Assembly: GCA_040219735.1 (NCBI GenBank)
Contig: JAVJRX010000116.1
Source: Coleofasciculus sp040219735
Lineage (GTDB): Bacteria; Cyanobacteriota; Cyanobacteriia; Cyanobacteriales; Coleofasciculaceae
Reading direction: 5' to 3' (one strand)
Length of the DNA stretch: 64,000 nucleotides
Shown here: one piece after another, positions 1 to 9,213 of the stretch
Layout: every line of letters begins with the position of its first letter
How positions within the stretch are numbered: the first letter of the stretch is position 1
Program-made: the position numbers and the translations under genes
Notes under the pieces: generated by a model
What the model saw: only the letters and a program-made list of their open reading frames with translations
Told to the model about the DNA's origin: nothing
Databases searched by the model: none

Positions 1-100
1 CTGAGTTACCAGAGGATGAATAGGAAGACAACAGAGCCGAGATGCCAAAGTGCAGGGGGAGATGGTTGAGATGAAGGAGATGGGGGAGTTAACTTAAAAC

Positions 101-889
101 TCACGCGCCATGCCCTACCCGTTGGCGCAGCGCTTCATAGACGATTAAAGCCGCCGCGATCGCAACATTTAAAGATTCTACATCCTGACTGAGGGGAATT
201 TGCACCGATTTATCAGCGAGTGCGGCTAACTCAGGGCGCAGTCCCGCCGCCTCATTGCCCAGTAGAATCAAGCTAGGACAGCGCCAGTCTATTTCCCAGT
301 AACTCAATGTCGCCTTGGGTAGAGTTGCCACAACTTGTACCCCTTGATCCTGACTTTGCCTAACCACCTGACTTAGATTAGCATTGCTACTCATGGGCAG
401 ACGAAACCATTGACCCGCTGAAGCCCGTAATACTTTGGGATTCTCTAAGTCTACACTGTCTCGACTCAGCCATAAACCATCAACACCTGCGGCGGTTGCG
501 GTACGAATGATGGTTCCCAAGTTTCCCGGATCTTGCAGCGTCTGTAAAACTAAACCGAGGGAACAGGGAATCTGAGGAGGGACGAGGGATGAAGACTTTG
601 CCGTTACCACCACGCCATCTGGCTGAACAGTTGTCGCCATCGCCTTGAGAACAGAGGGTTCAACAATTTCAACGCGCTGACACTGAGGTGTGGCGTCTTG
701 CCAAAGTTGCGGATGAGTTTGCTGCCAATCTGGTGTACAACAAAGGGTGACTAGGGGATAATTGACCGCACAAGCTTCTGCCAACAGGTGGGTTCCCTCT
801 AACAGCAGAAGTTGCTCCTCCCGCCGCCCTTTGGCTGTGTGCAGTTTCCGAATTGCCTTAACTAGAGGATTCTTGCTACTTGTCAGCAT
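101..889 (-). CDS. TrmH/SpoU-family RNA methyltransferase
   Basis: SPOUT-class 2'-O-methyltransferase, expected to use S-adenosylmethionine to methylate a ribose in rRNA or tRNA. The N-terminal 100 residues look like the SpoU substrate-binding domain (LVKAIRKLH, LLLEGTHLLAEA). The C-terminal half carries the family motifs LQDPGNLGTIIRTA (motif 1), LLGNEAAGL (motif 2) and IPLSQDVESLNVAIAAALIVYE (motif 3, partly quoted), which form the knotted SAM site. I start at the ATG at 889 rather than the in-frame TTG at 901, giving 262 residues, a usual length. It stands alone beside a tRNA-Leu gene on the same strand. The precise target nucleotide cannot be told from sequence; RlmB-like and TsnR-like members look alike. 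Confidence 0.88.
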   Translation of the reverse strand: MLTSSKNPLVKAIRKLHTAKGRREEQLLLLEGTHLLAEACAVNYPLVTLCCTPDWQQTHPQLWQDATPQCQRVEIVEPSVLKAMATTVQPDGVVVTAKSSSLVPPQIPCSLGLVLQTLQDPGNLGTIIRTATAAGVDGLWLSRDSVDLENPKVLRASAGQWFRLPMSSNANLSQVVRQSQDQGVQVVATLPKATLSYWEIDWRCPSLILLGNEAAGLRPELAALADKSVQIPLSQDVESLNVAIAAALIVYEALRQRVGHGA

Positions 890-908
890 TATCAAGTTCA
901 AGGTCAGC

Positions 909-936
909 GTAGAGACGTAGCATGCTACGTCTCTAC
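909..936. repeat. 28-bp perfect palindrome (family A)
   Basis: Perfect inverted repeat with arms GTAGAGACGTAGCA / TGCTACGTCTCTAC. Related copies with the same outer arms but different centres lie at 20742, 36565, 42419 and 51739. It sits between the methyltransferase gene and tRNA-Leu. Confidence 0.85.
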
Positions 937-945
937 AATCTTCGA

Positions 946-1029
946 TGCGGAACCCGGGACTTGAACCCGGAAGTTCTTGCGAACACTAGAACCTGAATCT
1001 AGCGCGTCTACCAATTCCGCCAGTTCCGC
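946..1029 (-). tRNA. tRNA-Leu (anticodon CAG)
   Basis: On the minus strand the sequence folds as a class II tRNA. The acceptor stem is GCGGAAC paired with GTTCCGC plus discriminator A. The D arm is TGGCGGAATTGGTAGACGC and the anticodon stem CTAGA/TCTAG holds loop TTCAGGT, so the anticodon is CAG. A long variable arm (GTTCGCAAGAAC) and a T arm with loop TTCAAGT complete it. Length is 84 nt with no encoded CCA. No intron is seen. Confidence 0.95.
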
Positions 1030-1242
1030 TTCTTTCCATGCAGTTTTCCATTATGCGACTATACTGACGCCTTTGTCAACTAATTTATTTTTTGCGGATT
1101 TTCGGCATCGGACAAGGTAAAATTCAATGCTGGTTGATTCACCAGTTTGGGAAGCAAATCTAGACATTTGCCCTGTTTCAGGTAGAATCAAAACCAAATT
1201 TTAAAAAATGCCAAGATTTCACCGATTCTGGAGGATAGACCT

Positions 1243-2616
1243 ATCAACCACTCTCTTAATCTGACAGATACTGGATCTGTACCCAAGGGGAACCCATCCG
1301 TTCTAGAGATTTGGGGCAGTTCGTCCCTCAAAGGACATGTGACCATTAGTGGCGCGAAGAACTCGGCATTGGCAATTATGGCAGGGGCGCTGCTGTGTCC
1401 TCAAGATTGCCGACTGCGTAATGTGCCTTCCTTGGTAGACATAGCGCGGATGGGTCAGGTGCTGACGGCTTTGGGTGTTAAACTAAACCATCATGGGGAT
1501 ATCTTGGATATCGATGCGCGTCACCTGGAACAGTCAAAAGCGCCCTACGAGGTAGTTAATCAGCTTCGAGCCAGTTTCTTTGTGATTGGTTCTCTGCTGG
1601 CACGATTGGGCGCGGCTCAAGTTCCTTTACCGGGTGGCTGTGCCATCGGCGCTAGACCTGTCGATCTCCATGTTAGGGGATTGCAAGCCCTAGGTGCTGA
1701 GGTGCAGATTGAGCATGGTATGGTTAATGCCTATGTGAGGGGGAATGGGCGGCAGCGGTTAAAAGGGGCAAAATTTTATCTCGACTATCCCAGCGTGGGA
1801 GCAACGGAAACCCTGATGATGGCAGCGACATTGGCTTCAGGGGAAACGATCTTAGAAAATGCTGCCCAAGAACCAGAAGTGGTGGACTTGGCAAAGTTTT
1901 GTAACGCCATGGGTGCCAAGATTCGGGGGGCGGGGACAAACACGATTATCATTTCTGGCGTTCCCAGTTTACATTCGGTAGACTACTCAATTATTCCCGA
2001 TCGCATCGAAACGGGTACGTTTTTAGTGGCTGGGGCAATTACCCAGTCAGAACTCACTCTTTCCCCGGTTGTACCGGAACATATTACCGCCGCGATCGCG
2101 AAACTCCAAAACATTGGCATGAGAGTGATTCAGGAAGCCCCTGACTGTCTACGGATTGTCCCAACAGGGATAATTCGCGCTACGGATATTGAAACCTTAC
2201 CCTATCCAGGATTTCCCACGGATATGCAAGCCCCATTCATGGCACTATTAACGCTGAGTGATGGGGATAGTGTGATTACCGAAACCGTGTTTGAAAATCG
2301 TCTAGGTCATGTCCCCGAACTCAATCGCATGGGGGCAGATATTCGGATCAAAGGCAATAATGCGATTGTACGTGGTGTGCCTCTGTTATCAGGCGCCCCT
2401 GTCGTTGCGACTGACTTACGCGCATCCGCCGCACTGGTATTAGCCGCCCTAGCCGCCGATGGTAAAACCACGATTCAGGGACTGCATCATTTAGACAGAG
2501 GGTATGAGAAGCTAGAGGCGAAGTTAAAGAAACTTGGCGCACGATTACAACGGGTGTCGGATAACTCACCGCTAAAAGACTCCTCAGCAACCCAAAGTCC
2601 AGTTAAAACGCTGTGA
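1243..2616 (+). CDS. murA: UDP-N-acetylglucosamine 1-carboxyvinyltransferase
   Basis: First committed step of peptidoglycan synthesis: transfers enolpyruvate from PEP to UDP-GlcNAc in the cytoplasm. The family signature TISGAKNSAL carries the conserved Lys-Asn pair, and the PGFPTDMQAP and DLRASAALVLAALAADG stretches are typical of MurA. The start is a problem. The first canonical codon (GTG, 1339) falls directly before TISGAKN and removes the first beta strand that other MurA proteins have. Homology-like sequence (SVLEIWGSSSLKGHV) continues upstream in frame. A Shine-Dalgarno-like GGAGG at 1230-1234 is eight bases before an in-frame ATC at 1243, with no ATG, GTG or TTG between the upstream stop (1183) and 1339. 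I therefore place the start at ATC 1243 (457 residues), with low certainty for the start and high for the gene. Confidence 0.9.
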   Translation: MNHSLNLTDTGSVPKGNPSVLEIWGSSSLKGHVTISGAKNSALAIMAGALLCPQDCRLRNVPSLVDIARMGQVLTALGVKLNHHGDILDIDARHLEQSKAPYEVVNQLRASFFVIGSLLARLGAAQVPLPGGCAIGARPVDLHVRGLQALGAEVQIEHGMVNAYVRGNGRQRLKGAKFYLDYPSVGATETLMMAATLASGETILENAAQEPEVVDLAKFCNAMGAKIRGAGTNTIIISGVPSLHSVDYSIIPDRIETGTFLVAGAITQSELTLSPVVPEHITAAIAKLQNIGMRVIQEAPDCLRIVPTGIIRATDIETLPYPGFPTDMQAPFMALLTLSDGDSVITETVFENRLGHVPELNRMGADIRIKGNNAIVRGVPLLSGAPVVATDLRASAALVLAALAADGKTTIQGLHHLDRGYEKLEAKLKKLGARLQRVSDNSPLKDSSATQSPVKTL

Positions 2617-2802
2617 CGATCAAAAATCTTTGTGGCTGATATCCGTCGCTTTAATCCTAGACGTTGACATCCTCCCCACTCTGCTTGCGAACTGAGACTC
2701 TATGCGGTGTTCAACGGTTTAAATTGTCGTTTGTCCGGCAATCCCTAACAGAGCAGCGATAGCTAGGTTAGGGTTGTTGAACTGTAGAGCGGAACGTTAC
2801 TA

Positions 2803-3708
2803 TCAGGTAACAATATCGGCTAACGCGGGTTTGAGTGTTGGATAGCGATAGTTAAAACCACAGCTAGTCGTCCGCTTAGGCAACACGTTTTGACCTTCGA
2901 GAACAACTTTAGCCCCCTCTCCCAGTAATGCTTCTAGGGCAATGCTGGGAACGGGTAACCAGGAGGGACGATTCAGCACATCCCCTAGGGTTTGACAAAA
3001 TTCCGACATCCGCACGGGGTTGGGTGCTGTTGCATTGAATACCCCTTCCATGTCGTTGCGGGTGAGTGCGTCGATAATCAGGTTCACGAGGTCATCTCGG
3101 TGTATCCAAGAGAACCACTGACGCCCACTCCCAATCGGACCCCCAGCAAAGAGTTTAAATGGGGGTAGCATTTTTGCCAGTGCGCCACCATCGCCGAGAA
3201 CGATGCCAAATCGGAGGATAACCAACCGAACATCGGCATCTTTCACCTTTTCGGCTTCAGCTTCCCAAGCCTGACAGACTTGGGCGAGGAAATCGTCTCC
3301 AGGGGGACTGGTTTCAGTGTATGTTGCTGTTTCGCTAGTCCCGTAATAGCCAATAGCCGACGCATTCACTAATACCCTAGGTTTGGGTTGAGCTTTCGCG
3401 ATCGCGTCTACAATTTGCCGGGTTCCCAGTTGGCGGCTATTGAGAATCGCCTGCTTACGTTCCGGTGTCCAACGATTCTCACCGATGGGTTCTCCCGCCA
3501 AGTTCACCACCCCATCGCAAGACGCGATCGCGTCTTGCCAAGCTCCGGATTCGGTGGGAGTATAACCCACAATCTCTAAATTGGGAAACAGCCTAGTCGC
3601 TTTGGCTCGGTTTCGGGTTAAAATTAAGGGTTGATGCCCTTTCTCAAGCAGACGCTTGACTAAGCGAGAGCCAATAAATCCAGTGGCTCCAGTAATAGCG
3701 ATTTTCAC
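2803..3708 (-). CDS. TIGR01777-family NAD-dependent epimerase/dehydratase
   Basis: Short-chain (extended SDR) protein of about 301 residues, with the Rossmann glycine motif TGATGFIGSRL at the N-terminus and the YYG active-site region (ASAIGYYG). The C-terminal block with GGPIGSGRQWFSWIHRDDL is characteristic of the TIGR01777 (SulA/YfcH-like) group. Substrate unknown; plant and cyanobacterial relatives have been linked to cell or plastid division, but that is family knowledge only. I start at GTG 3708, because an upstream extension to 3828 would run inside psb28-2. The GTG follows the psb28-2 stop by 7 bp and is preceded by a purine-rich CAGGGAGCAGAG, so the two genes are probably co-transcribed and translationally coupled. 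Confidence 0.85.
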   Translation of the reverse strand: MKIAITGATGFIGSRLVKRLLEKGHQPLILTRNRAKATRLFPNLEIVGYTPTESGAWQDAIASCDGVVNLAGEPIGENRWTPERKQAILNSRQLGTRQIVDAIAKAQPKPRVLVNASAIGYYGTSETATYTETSPPGDDFLAQVCQAWEAEAEKVKDADVRLVILRFGIVLGDGGALAKMLPPFKLFAGGPIGSGRQWFSWIHRDDLVNLIIDALTRNDMEGVFNATAPNPVRMSEFCQTLGDVLNRPSWLPVPSIALEALLGEGAKVVLEGQNVLPKRTTSCGFNYRYPTLKPALADIVT

Positions 3709-3715
3709 GATTAAG

Positions 3716-4105
3716 TTACTCTGCTCCCTGTCCTTGTTTTGTGTCATCGTAAGCCATATCATTGGCTTCGGCATAGCGGTGCATAAAGCGCATGAAACGA
3801 TCCCAGTGATCTTGCTGTTCGATGTCAAATTCGCAGTCTACCCGCTTCAAATCATCACCTTCTGGACCACTGAATATAAATTTAACCGATGATGGCTCAA
3901 CACTAATTTGCCCTTCTTCATCGATTAAGAGCAAGGCGTTAGCGAATCGCTTGGTATAACTCTGGAATTTTTCTATCGCTTTTAAGGAATCGAAACTCAT
4001 TAATACTGAACGCACGCCCGAACTCTGATTTCGCCGTAAGCTAACATTACTCAGTTCTTCAGGAAGTCCTTCAAAAAATTGAATCGATGGCGTTTGGGAA
4101 GTCAT
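3716..4105 (-). CDS. psb28-2: Psb28-2-type photosystem II assembly factor
   Basis: Small soluble protein of 129 residues related to Psb28 (Psb13), which binds early PSII assembly intermediates on the cytoplasmic face of the thylakoid. The sequence SIQFFEGLPEELSNVSLRRN and the end HWDRFMRFMHRYAEAN are typical; the 'LSNVSLRRN' and 'SSVKFIFSGPEGDDL' stretches fit the Psb28-2 paralogue better than classic Psb28. I use the ATG at 4105 and not the TTG at 4117. It is first in a likely two-gene unit with the downstream epimerase. Canonical Psb28 is the alternative call. Confidence 0.82.
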   Translation of the reverse strand: MTSQTPSIQFFEGLPEELSNVSLRRNQSSGVRSVLMSFDSLKAIEKFQSYTKRFANALLLIDEEGQISVEPSSVKFIFSGPEGDDLKRVDCEFDIEQQDHWDRFMRFMHRYAEANDMAYDDTKQGQGAE

Positions 4106-4161
4106 TTTAAATTGCAAATACTATATTATTCAGTATACAAAACTTTATGCCTCTCACAGAA

Positions 4162-4196
4162 GAGATCCCCGACTTCTTCAAGAAGTCAGGGATCTC
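4162..4196. repeat. Strong hairpin between psb28-2 and secA
   Basis: Arms GAGATCCC/GGGATCTC and GACTTCTT/AAGAAGTC are separated by a single C-A mismatch and a one-base apex, giving a near-perfect 17-bp stem. It lies 25 bp past the secA stop and upstream of psb28-2, so it may end secA transcripts, but there is no clear T-run on the minus strand; it could equally be a dispersed repeat. Confidence 0.7.
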
Positions 4197-4220
4197 AGGC
4201 TCACGAGAAATGACTCAAAA

Positions 4221-7010
4221 CTACACGGCTTGCGGTTGCACTTGCGGCTGGAATTGGAACAGCGAGTACACCACATTGCGACGGATGTCAATCATCATCT
4301 CCAAGAAAGTTTCATACCCTTCTTGCTTATACTCAATCAGTGGGTCTTTCTGCCCATACCCCCGTAACCCGACAGACTCGCGCAAAGCATCCATCGATTG
4401 CAAATGCTCCCGCCACAGGGTATCAATCTGCTGCAAGATGAAGAACCGTTCAGCTTGTCGCATCAATCCCGGTTGAATCTGATCGATTTGGGCTTCTTTA
4501 ATGTCATAGGCTTTACGGACTTCTTCATGCAAAAAGGTTTTAATCTCCGTAACTGTCATATCATCCAGATGCTCTGGCTGGAGATCTTGCAGCAAATAGA
4601 CAAACTCTTGTACCTTTGCCACTAAGCTGGCTAAATCCCATTCTTCTGGTGGCAAATCAGGGTTGACATAAGCATCTACAATATCATCCATGGTCTTCTC
4701 CGCATACTGGATGACTTGTTCTTTGAGATCTAATCCTTCTAAAACCCGACGACGTTCCGCATAAATTGCCCGCCGCTGATTATTCATCACCTCGTCATAT
4801 TCAAACACCTGTTTCCGGGTGTCATAGTAGAAGGTTTCAACTTTTTTCTGCGCCCCTTCTAAGGAACGAGTCAGCATTCCCGATTCGATGGGCATATCTT
4901 CCTCAACCCGGAACATATTCATCATCCCCGCCACGCGATCGCCCCCAAAAATCCGCAGCAAGTTATCTTCTAAGCTGAGGAAAAACTTCGTCGAACCTGG
5001 GTCACCTTGGCGTCCCGCCCGTCCCCGCAGTTGGTTATCAATCCGGCGAGATTCGTGGCGTTCAGTACCAATTACATGCAATCCGCCGATGCTAATCACC
5101 TCATCATGTTCTTTATGGGTAAAGGCTTCGTATTCCTTTCGCACCGCCCGACAAACCTCCCGCAGCTTTTGAATCACCGGGTCATCAGTGGGGGCATTTT
5201 CCGCCGCGATCGCCACTTTTTCTTCCGCTTCCAATTCCGGTAGACTGCGCTCCCCATACTGCTGCACCGCAAACTTCACCGCCTCAATCAGCTTTTGTTC
5301 CGTACCTTGAGACAACTGAGTCGGGAAAATCTGGGGACTCACCTTCCAAGTTTTCACCTTTTTCCCTGGGGCAAACCCTTGAGCTTGGGAGCGTTTTCCG
5401 CTACCGGATGCCATAGCCGCAAAAGAATCTTCTTCTTCAGGGATGACAATCTGGGGCATGAAATATTCTCGCACTTTTAGCCGCGACATGTAGTCAGCGT
5501 TACCGCCTAAGATAATATCGGTTCCGCGTCCTGCCATGTTTGTCGCAATTGTCACAGCCCCTTTACGACCCGCTTGTGCGACAATTTCTGATTCCCGTTC
5601 CACGTTCTCCGGTCGAGCATTGAGCAGATTATGGGGAACTTCTAATTGGCTTAACAAACTCGAAAGCACTTCTGATTTTTCCACACTGGTTGTACCCACC
5701 AAGACTGGGCGTCCTTGCTCATGCATTTCAGCGCATTCTCGGGCAACCGCTTTCCATTTGGCTTCCTCAGTTTTATACACTACATCCGACATATCCCGCC
5801 GCCCGGGGGGCTTATTGGTGGGAATAATTGTGACTTGTAGGTTATAGATTTTTTCAAATTCGGCTTCTTCTGTTTTCGCGGTTCCCGTCATCCCAGCTAG
5901 CTTGGGATAGAGCAAAAAGAAGTTTTGATAGGTAATCGTAGCTAGGGTTTGGGTTTCTTTTTGGATTTCGACGTCTTCTTTTGCCTCAATCGCCTGATGC
6001 AGTCCATCACTCCAACGGCGTCCCTGTAAGACTCGTCCGGTAAACTCATCGACGATGACCACTTCGTCGTTACGGACGATGTAGTTTACGTCATTGGTAA
6101 ATAGTTCCTTTGCCTTAATCGCATTGAAGATATAATGCGCCCAGGGATTTTCTGGGTCATACAAATCCTCAACCTCTAGGAGTTTCTCTGCCTGGATGAA
6201 GCCTTCATCGGTGAGGATCACATTACGAGCTTTTTCATCGACCTCATAATGCTCCTCTGGCTGAAGCATCTTAGCGATTTGAGCCGCTTTCATATAGTTC
6301 TGGGTGGGGCGTTCCACCTGCCCAGAAATAATCAGAGGGGTGCGGGCTTCGTCAATGAGTACGGAGTCTACTTCGTCAATGATGCAGTAATTAAAGGGAC
6401 GCTGCACCACCTCATTCATCGATGTTGCCATATTGTCCCGCAAGTAGTCGAAGCCCAACTCGCTGTTTGTGGCATAAGTAATATCACAGGCGTAATTGCG
6501 CTGTCGTTCCGCAGGACCCATACCCGACTGAATCAGTCCCACCGTTAATCCGAGGAAACGGTGTACCTGTCCCATCCATTCCGCGTCCCGACGGGCTAGG
6601 TAATCGTTGACGGTAACAATATGTACACCTTTACCTGAGAGTGCATTGAGATAAGCCGGTAGGGTGGATACCAGGGTTTTCCCCTCACCCGTTTTCATCT
6701 CCGCGATTTCTCCCCGGTGCAGCACCACGCCACCTAATAGCTGCACATCAAAATGGCGCATTCCCAGAACCCGCCGTGCTGCTTCCCGCACTACTGCAAA
6801 GGCTTCGGGTAGGAGATCCTCAAGTAACTCTTCTCGCTCACGATCCGTTGTTGCTTTTTCAAGCTGCTGCTTAAATTCTGCGGTTTTCCCTTGGAGTTGC
6901 TCATCGGAGAGCGATCGGATATCTTCTTCGAGAACGTTGATATCGGCAACGAACGGTTGGTATCTTTTAAGTTTGCGGGTATTTGGATCGCCAAGTAAGT
7001 TTTTTAACAT
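4221..7010 (-). CDS. secA: Preprotein translocase ATPase SecA
   Basis: Motor ATPase that drives unfolded preproteins through SecYEG in plasma and thylakoid membranes. The 929-residue length is normal. Visible motifs are Walker A in EMKTGEGKTLVSTLPAYL (near residue 105), Walker B in IIDEVDSVLIDEARTPLI, the preprotein-crosslinking region, and the helicase motifs TNMAGRGTDIILGG and QLRGRAGRQGDPGSTKF. The C-terminus ends in QFQPQVQPQAV and lacks the zinc-binding CxCx8CH tail of E. coli SecA, as usual for cyanobacterial and chloroplast SecA. The ATG at 7010 gives the family N-terminus MLKNLLGDPN. A monocistronic unit is likely. Confidence 0.97.
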   Translation of the reverse strand: MLKNLLGDPNTRKLKRYQPFVADINVLEEDIRSLSDEQLQGKTAEFKQQLEKATTDREREELLEDLLPEAFAVVREAARRVLGMRHFDVQLLGGVVLHRGEIAEMKTGEGKTLVSTLPAYLNALSGKGVHIVTVNDYLARRDAEWMGQVHRFLGLTVGLIQSGMGPAERQRNYACDITYATNSELGFDYLRDNMATSMNEVVQRPFNYCIIDEVDSVLIDEARTPLIISGQVERPTQNYMKAAQIAKMLQPEEHYEVDEKARNVILTDEGFIQAEKLLEVEDLYDPENPWAHYIFNAIKAKELFTNDVNYIVRNDEVVIVDEFTGRVLQGRRWSDGLHQAIEAKEDVEIQKETQTLATITYQNFFLLYPKLAGMTGTAKTEEAEFEKIYNLQVTIIPTNKPPGRRDMSDVVYKTEEAKWKAVARECAEMHEQGRPVLVGTTSVEKSEVLSSLLSQLEVPHNLLNARPENVERESEIVAQAGRKGAVTIATNMAGRGTDIILGGNADYMSRLKVREYFMPQIVIPEEEDSFAAMASGSGKRSQAQGFAPGKKVKTWKVSPQIFPTQLSQGTEQKLIEAVKFAVQQYGERSLPELEAEEKVAIAAENAPTDDPVIQKLREVCRAVRKEYEAFTHKEHDEVISIGGLHVIGTERHESRRIDNQLRGRAGRQGDPGSTKFFLSLEDNLLRIFGGDRVAGMMNMFRVEEDMPIESGMLTRSLEGAQKKVETFYYDTRKQVFEYDEVMNNQRRAIYAERRRVLEGLDLKEQVIQYAEKTMDDIVDAYVNPDLPPEEWDLASLVAKVQEFVYLLQDLQPEHLDDMTVTEIKTFLHEEVRKAYDIKEAQIDQIQPGLMRQAERFFILQQIDTLWREHLQSMDALRESVGLRGYGQKDPLIEYKQEGYETFLEMMIDIRRNVVYSLFQFQPQVQPQAV

Positions 7011-7336
7011 AGCAGGAGAGGGATACGTCTAATCGCGCTTGGTCTAGGGTTAAGGTTAGACACTCAAGACTAAGGGCATGAATAGGGGAGGGAAGGGTTC
7101 ACAGGCAATCTTGCACGAGTCCCAGTGACTAACGGCTAACCCATGATAAACCACCGCTTAGGGCGGCATTTTTATGATCATCCTACCATTTTTGCTCGGA
7201 TTGAGGGGGTACGGGGATCTCGAACAATGCTGGTGGATACTCTTGTCCCGTGGGCAGGATGCTAATCCTATAATAAGATGGTGTTTTGGCAAAAATTGGA
7301 TTTACCCCCTATTATCGCCCCAATAAGCTATTGATT
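7011..7336. other. Intergenic region upstream of secA
   Basis: 326 bp between the secA start and the stop of the acyltransferase gene. It must hold the secA promoter, but I see no convincing -35/-10 pair. A short CCGC/GCGG hairpin followed by ATTTTT at about 7155-7172 is a weak terminator candidate. No ORF. Confidence 0.4.
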
Positions 7337-8518
7337 TTACTTAAGAAACATCACGGATAAGGCTTCAGAATATTTTTGACCGTATGTCGTTCTTTTAATG
7401 ATATAAGATATAAATATTTTTTGTAAATATGTAATCAATACCGAAAGTATTAACCACACCAAAAAACGTTCAATTGCTTGTGATTTAATGTTAATTATTC
7501 TAAAAATAGCTCCTCCATGATAAATTAATAGAATATGCCACAAATAGATCCATAGTGACGAAGAACTAATAAAAAGTATAATTTTTTTGATCTGATCTAT
7601 CTGATTCTTATGATAATTTAATTTATTCCATAGATTCAAGCAAAAGTCAACAAATAAATATATTAAAGTTGACATGAATATACCATAAGACACATAGTAA
7701 AGTCTCGGCGGGAACTTGGCAATATAGGTTGAAACAAAAGATCCTGCGTCACTATAATAATTTAATCCTAAAATAAGATACACAATACCAGCGAAAATAG
7801 AAATTAATAAAATTGAGCTATTTTTCATCCTTGCCATTATCATCCCCAGTCCGAATAAACAGCCATAAGGAATTAAATAAAAACAAATTTGCTGCCAAAA
7901 TACAAAGAGGAATAATCTGCCGTAAATGAAATCAAGAATAGGATTAGCGATGCCCGTATCTTCTACATTTAAATTGAGGATAAAACTAGCCAATACTTCA
8001 TAAGCGCCATAAATAATTGCCAAAGACATCAAAAACAATAGCCGACTTGACAAGGCTTGCTTAAATTTTAATAAAAGTGGAGAAACAATGGCGACTAAGA
8101 CAAAGACACGAATAATCCAAACATATCCAATACTGATATAATTTAACAAAAAAAAGCTTCCTATTATTTCTTTTAAAGTAAAAGGGAATACCTGATTTTC
8201 ATCTTGAGCCAAAGTGACTAGATATGTAAAAATAAAAAATACTACAAGAAAAAACCATACTGGAATAATTAATCGAGGAATTCTTTTTCTCAGGTAAGTG
8301 ATGAATGAATATTGTTTATCACCAGAAGAATGATAAAAAACACTTCCTGAGATGATGACCATGAGTGGGACATCAAAGTTTCGGAGTTCTTGTACGACCA
8401 TTTCAATGGAATTTTGACTATTTCCATAAATGGCATGGGCAGCAAAAATTCCGACAATGCCAATAACTTTAAGAATATCAAATCGGATATCTCTACTATT
8501 GTTCGGTTTTACTTGCAT
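7337..8518 (-). CDS. Acyltransferase family 3 membrane protein
   Basis: 393-residue polytopic membrane protein of the acyltransferase_3 (OafB/WecH-like) type, which transfers acetyl or other acyl groups onto surface sugars. The N-terminus RFDILKVIGIVGIFAAHA contains the family's first membrane helix with its conserved histidine. About ten hydrophobic segments follow (e.g. LIIPVWFFLVVFFIFTYL). The coding sequence is strikingly AT-rich and poor in HIP1 sites compared with the neighbouring core genes, which suggests recent horizontal gain. It starts 44 bp after the ureidoglycolate-lyase-like gene on the same strand, so it may be co-transcribed with it, with no obvious functional link. A second unrelated copy of the same family lies at 9817-10854. 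Confidence 0.85.
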   Translation of the reverse strand: MQVKPNNSRDIRFDILKVIGIVGIFAAHAIYGNSQNSIEMVVQELRNFDVPLMVIISGSVFYHSSGDKQYSFITYLRKRIPRLIIPVWFFLVVFFIFTYLVTLAQDENQVFPFTLKEIIGSFFLLNYISIGYVWIIRVFVLVAIVSPLLLKFKQALSSRLLFLMSLAIIYGAYEVLASFILNLNVEDTGIANPILDFIYGRLFLFVFWQQICFYLIPYGCLFGLGMIMARMKNSSILLISIFAGIVYLILGLNYYSDAGSFVSTYIAKFPPRLYYVSYGIFMSTLIYLFVDFCLNLWNKLNYHKNQIDQIKKIILFISSSSLWIYLWHILLIYHGGAIFRIINIKSQAIERFLVWLILSVLITYLQKIFISYIIKRTTYGQKYSEALSVMFLK

Positions 8519-8561
8519 AAAACTAATGCTGTTTTTAATTGTTCATTATTTAGAGTTGTAC

Positions 8562-9092
8562 CTACTTTTTCCTAAAAATACTATAGGGTTTTAGGCTTCT
8601 ATCAACAATCTCAAATTCTAAATTGTGGCTTTCACGAAAATCATGCGTAAAGTGGTCAACCTCATTTGTGTCACTCAGTTCCAAATTATAGAAATCGGCA
8701 AAATCATGTTCAAAATAAGGACCCGCGTGCCAAGTCCCTAGTTCTAACTTGATAAAGCAATTTCCCGGAATCCGAAAAACTTTAATTTCATCAATGGCGG
8801 GTTGTTCACGTTCACAAGCCGGTGCAACCGCCATCCACCAGTCTTTCCCTTCTAGAGAACCTAAACATTGGGTACATTGGCGATGGCGCGTGATTTTGTG
8901 AAATTTGCGACCTCTTTGGTACAAGCGCATGATGTAAAAACGGGGAGTACCGTTGTGCAACATTAATTGAGCATCTGTCGCATCATAGGGTTTATCATCG
9001 GCTGTCGGCGTGATCAACTGACCGAAGGGTTGAAAGCATTCGGCGCTAATTTCTTCTAGTAGAAGTTGTTTCACCAAAATGGTGGGATTCAT
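8562..9092 (-). CDS. Ureidoglycolate lyase-like protein (AllA/cupin family)
   Basis: 176 residues from the ATG at 9092, close to the roughly 160 of E. coli AllA. The family's enzyme splits ureidoglycolate into glyoxylate and urea. Visible family features are ECFQPFGQLI near the N-terminus, FYIMRLYQRGRKFHKITRH, and PGNCFIKLELGTWHAGPYF, the cupin-like strand carrying a conserved WH. The gene lies downstream of upp, and the sequence just before its start is a copy of the upp 3' end, so it was once directly behind upp. Together with urc1 and urc4 further upstream this suggests a role in handling the ureido product of uracil breakdown rather than allantoin, which is my inference. An extension to 9185 would read into the upp remnant on another frame and is not used. 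Confidence 0.82.
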   Translation of the reverse strand: MNPTILVKQLLLEEISAECFQPFGQLITPTADDKPYDATDAQLMLHNGTPRFYIMRLYQRGRKFHKITRHRQCTQCLGSLEGKDWWMAVAPACEREQPAIDEIKVFRIPGNCFIKLELGTWHAGPYFEHDFADFYNLELSDTNEVDHFTHDFRESHNLEFEIVDRSLKPYSIFRKK

Positions 9093-9213
9093 AACAGATA
9101 TAGATAGTGCAACACAAAGCTTACTGCTATTTTGTCCCAAACAGGCGATCGCCTGCATCCCCAAGTCCGGGCAAAATATAGCCATGCTCGTCTAAGCTTT
9201 CATCAATAGCGGC
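9086..9213. repeat. 128-bp direct repeat, left copy
   Basis: Matches 11009-11136 at a constant offset of 1923 bp. The match is near perfect from 9106 to 9213 and has a handful of differences in the first 20 bp, which include the start codon of the lyase-like gene. It contains the last 29 codons of upp (including stop) and 41 bp of the upp-lyase spacer and lyase start. Confidence 0.93.
9127..9213 (-). pseudogene. 3'-end fragment of upp
   Basis: Encodes AAIDESLDEHGYILPGLGDA and the rest of the UPRTase C-terminus (GDRLFGTK, then TAG), identical to the end of the intact upp at 11050. This part carries the uracil-binding signature of the family but has no start and no N-terminal domain, so it cannot be functional. 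It is the scar of a duplication that split an upp-lyase gene pair. Confidence 0.92.
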
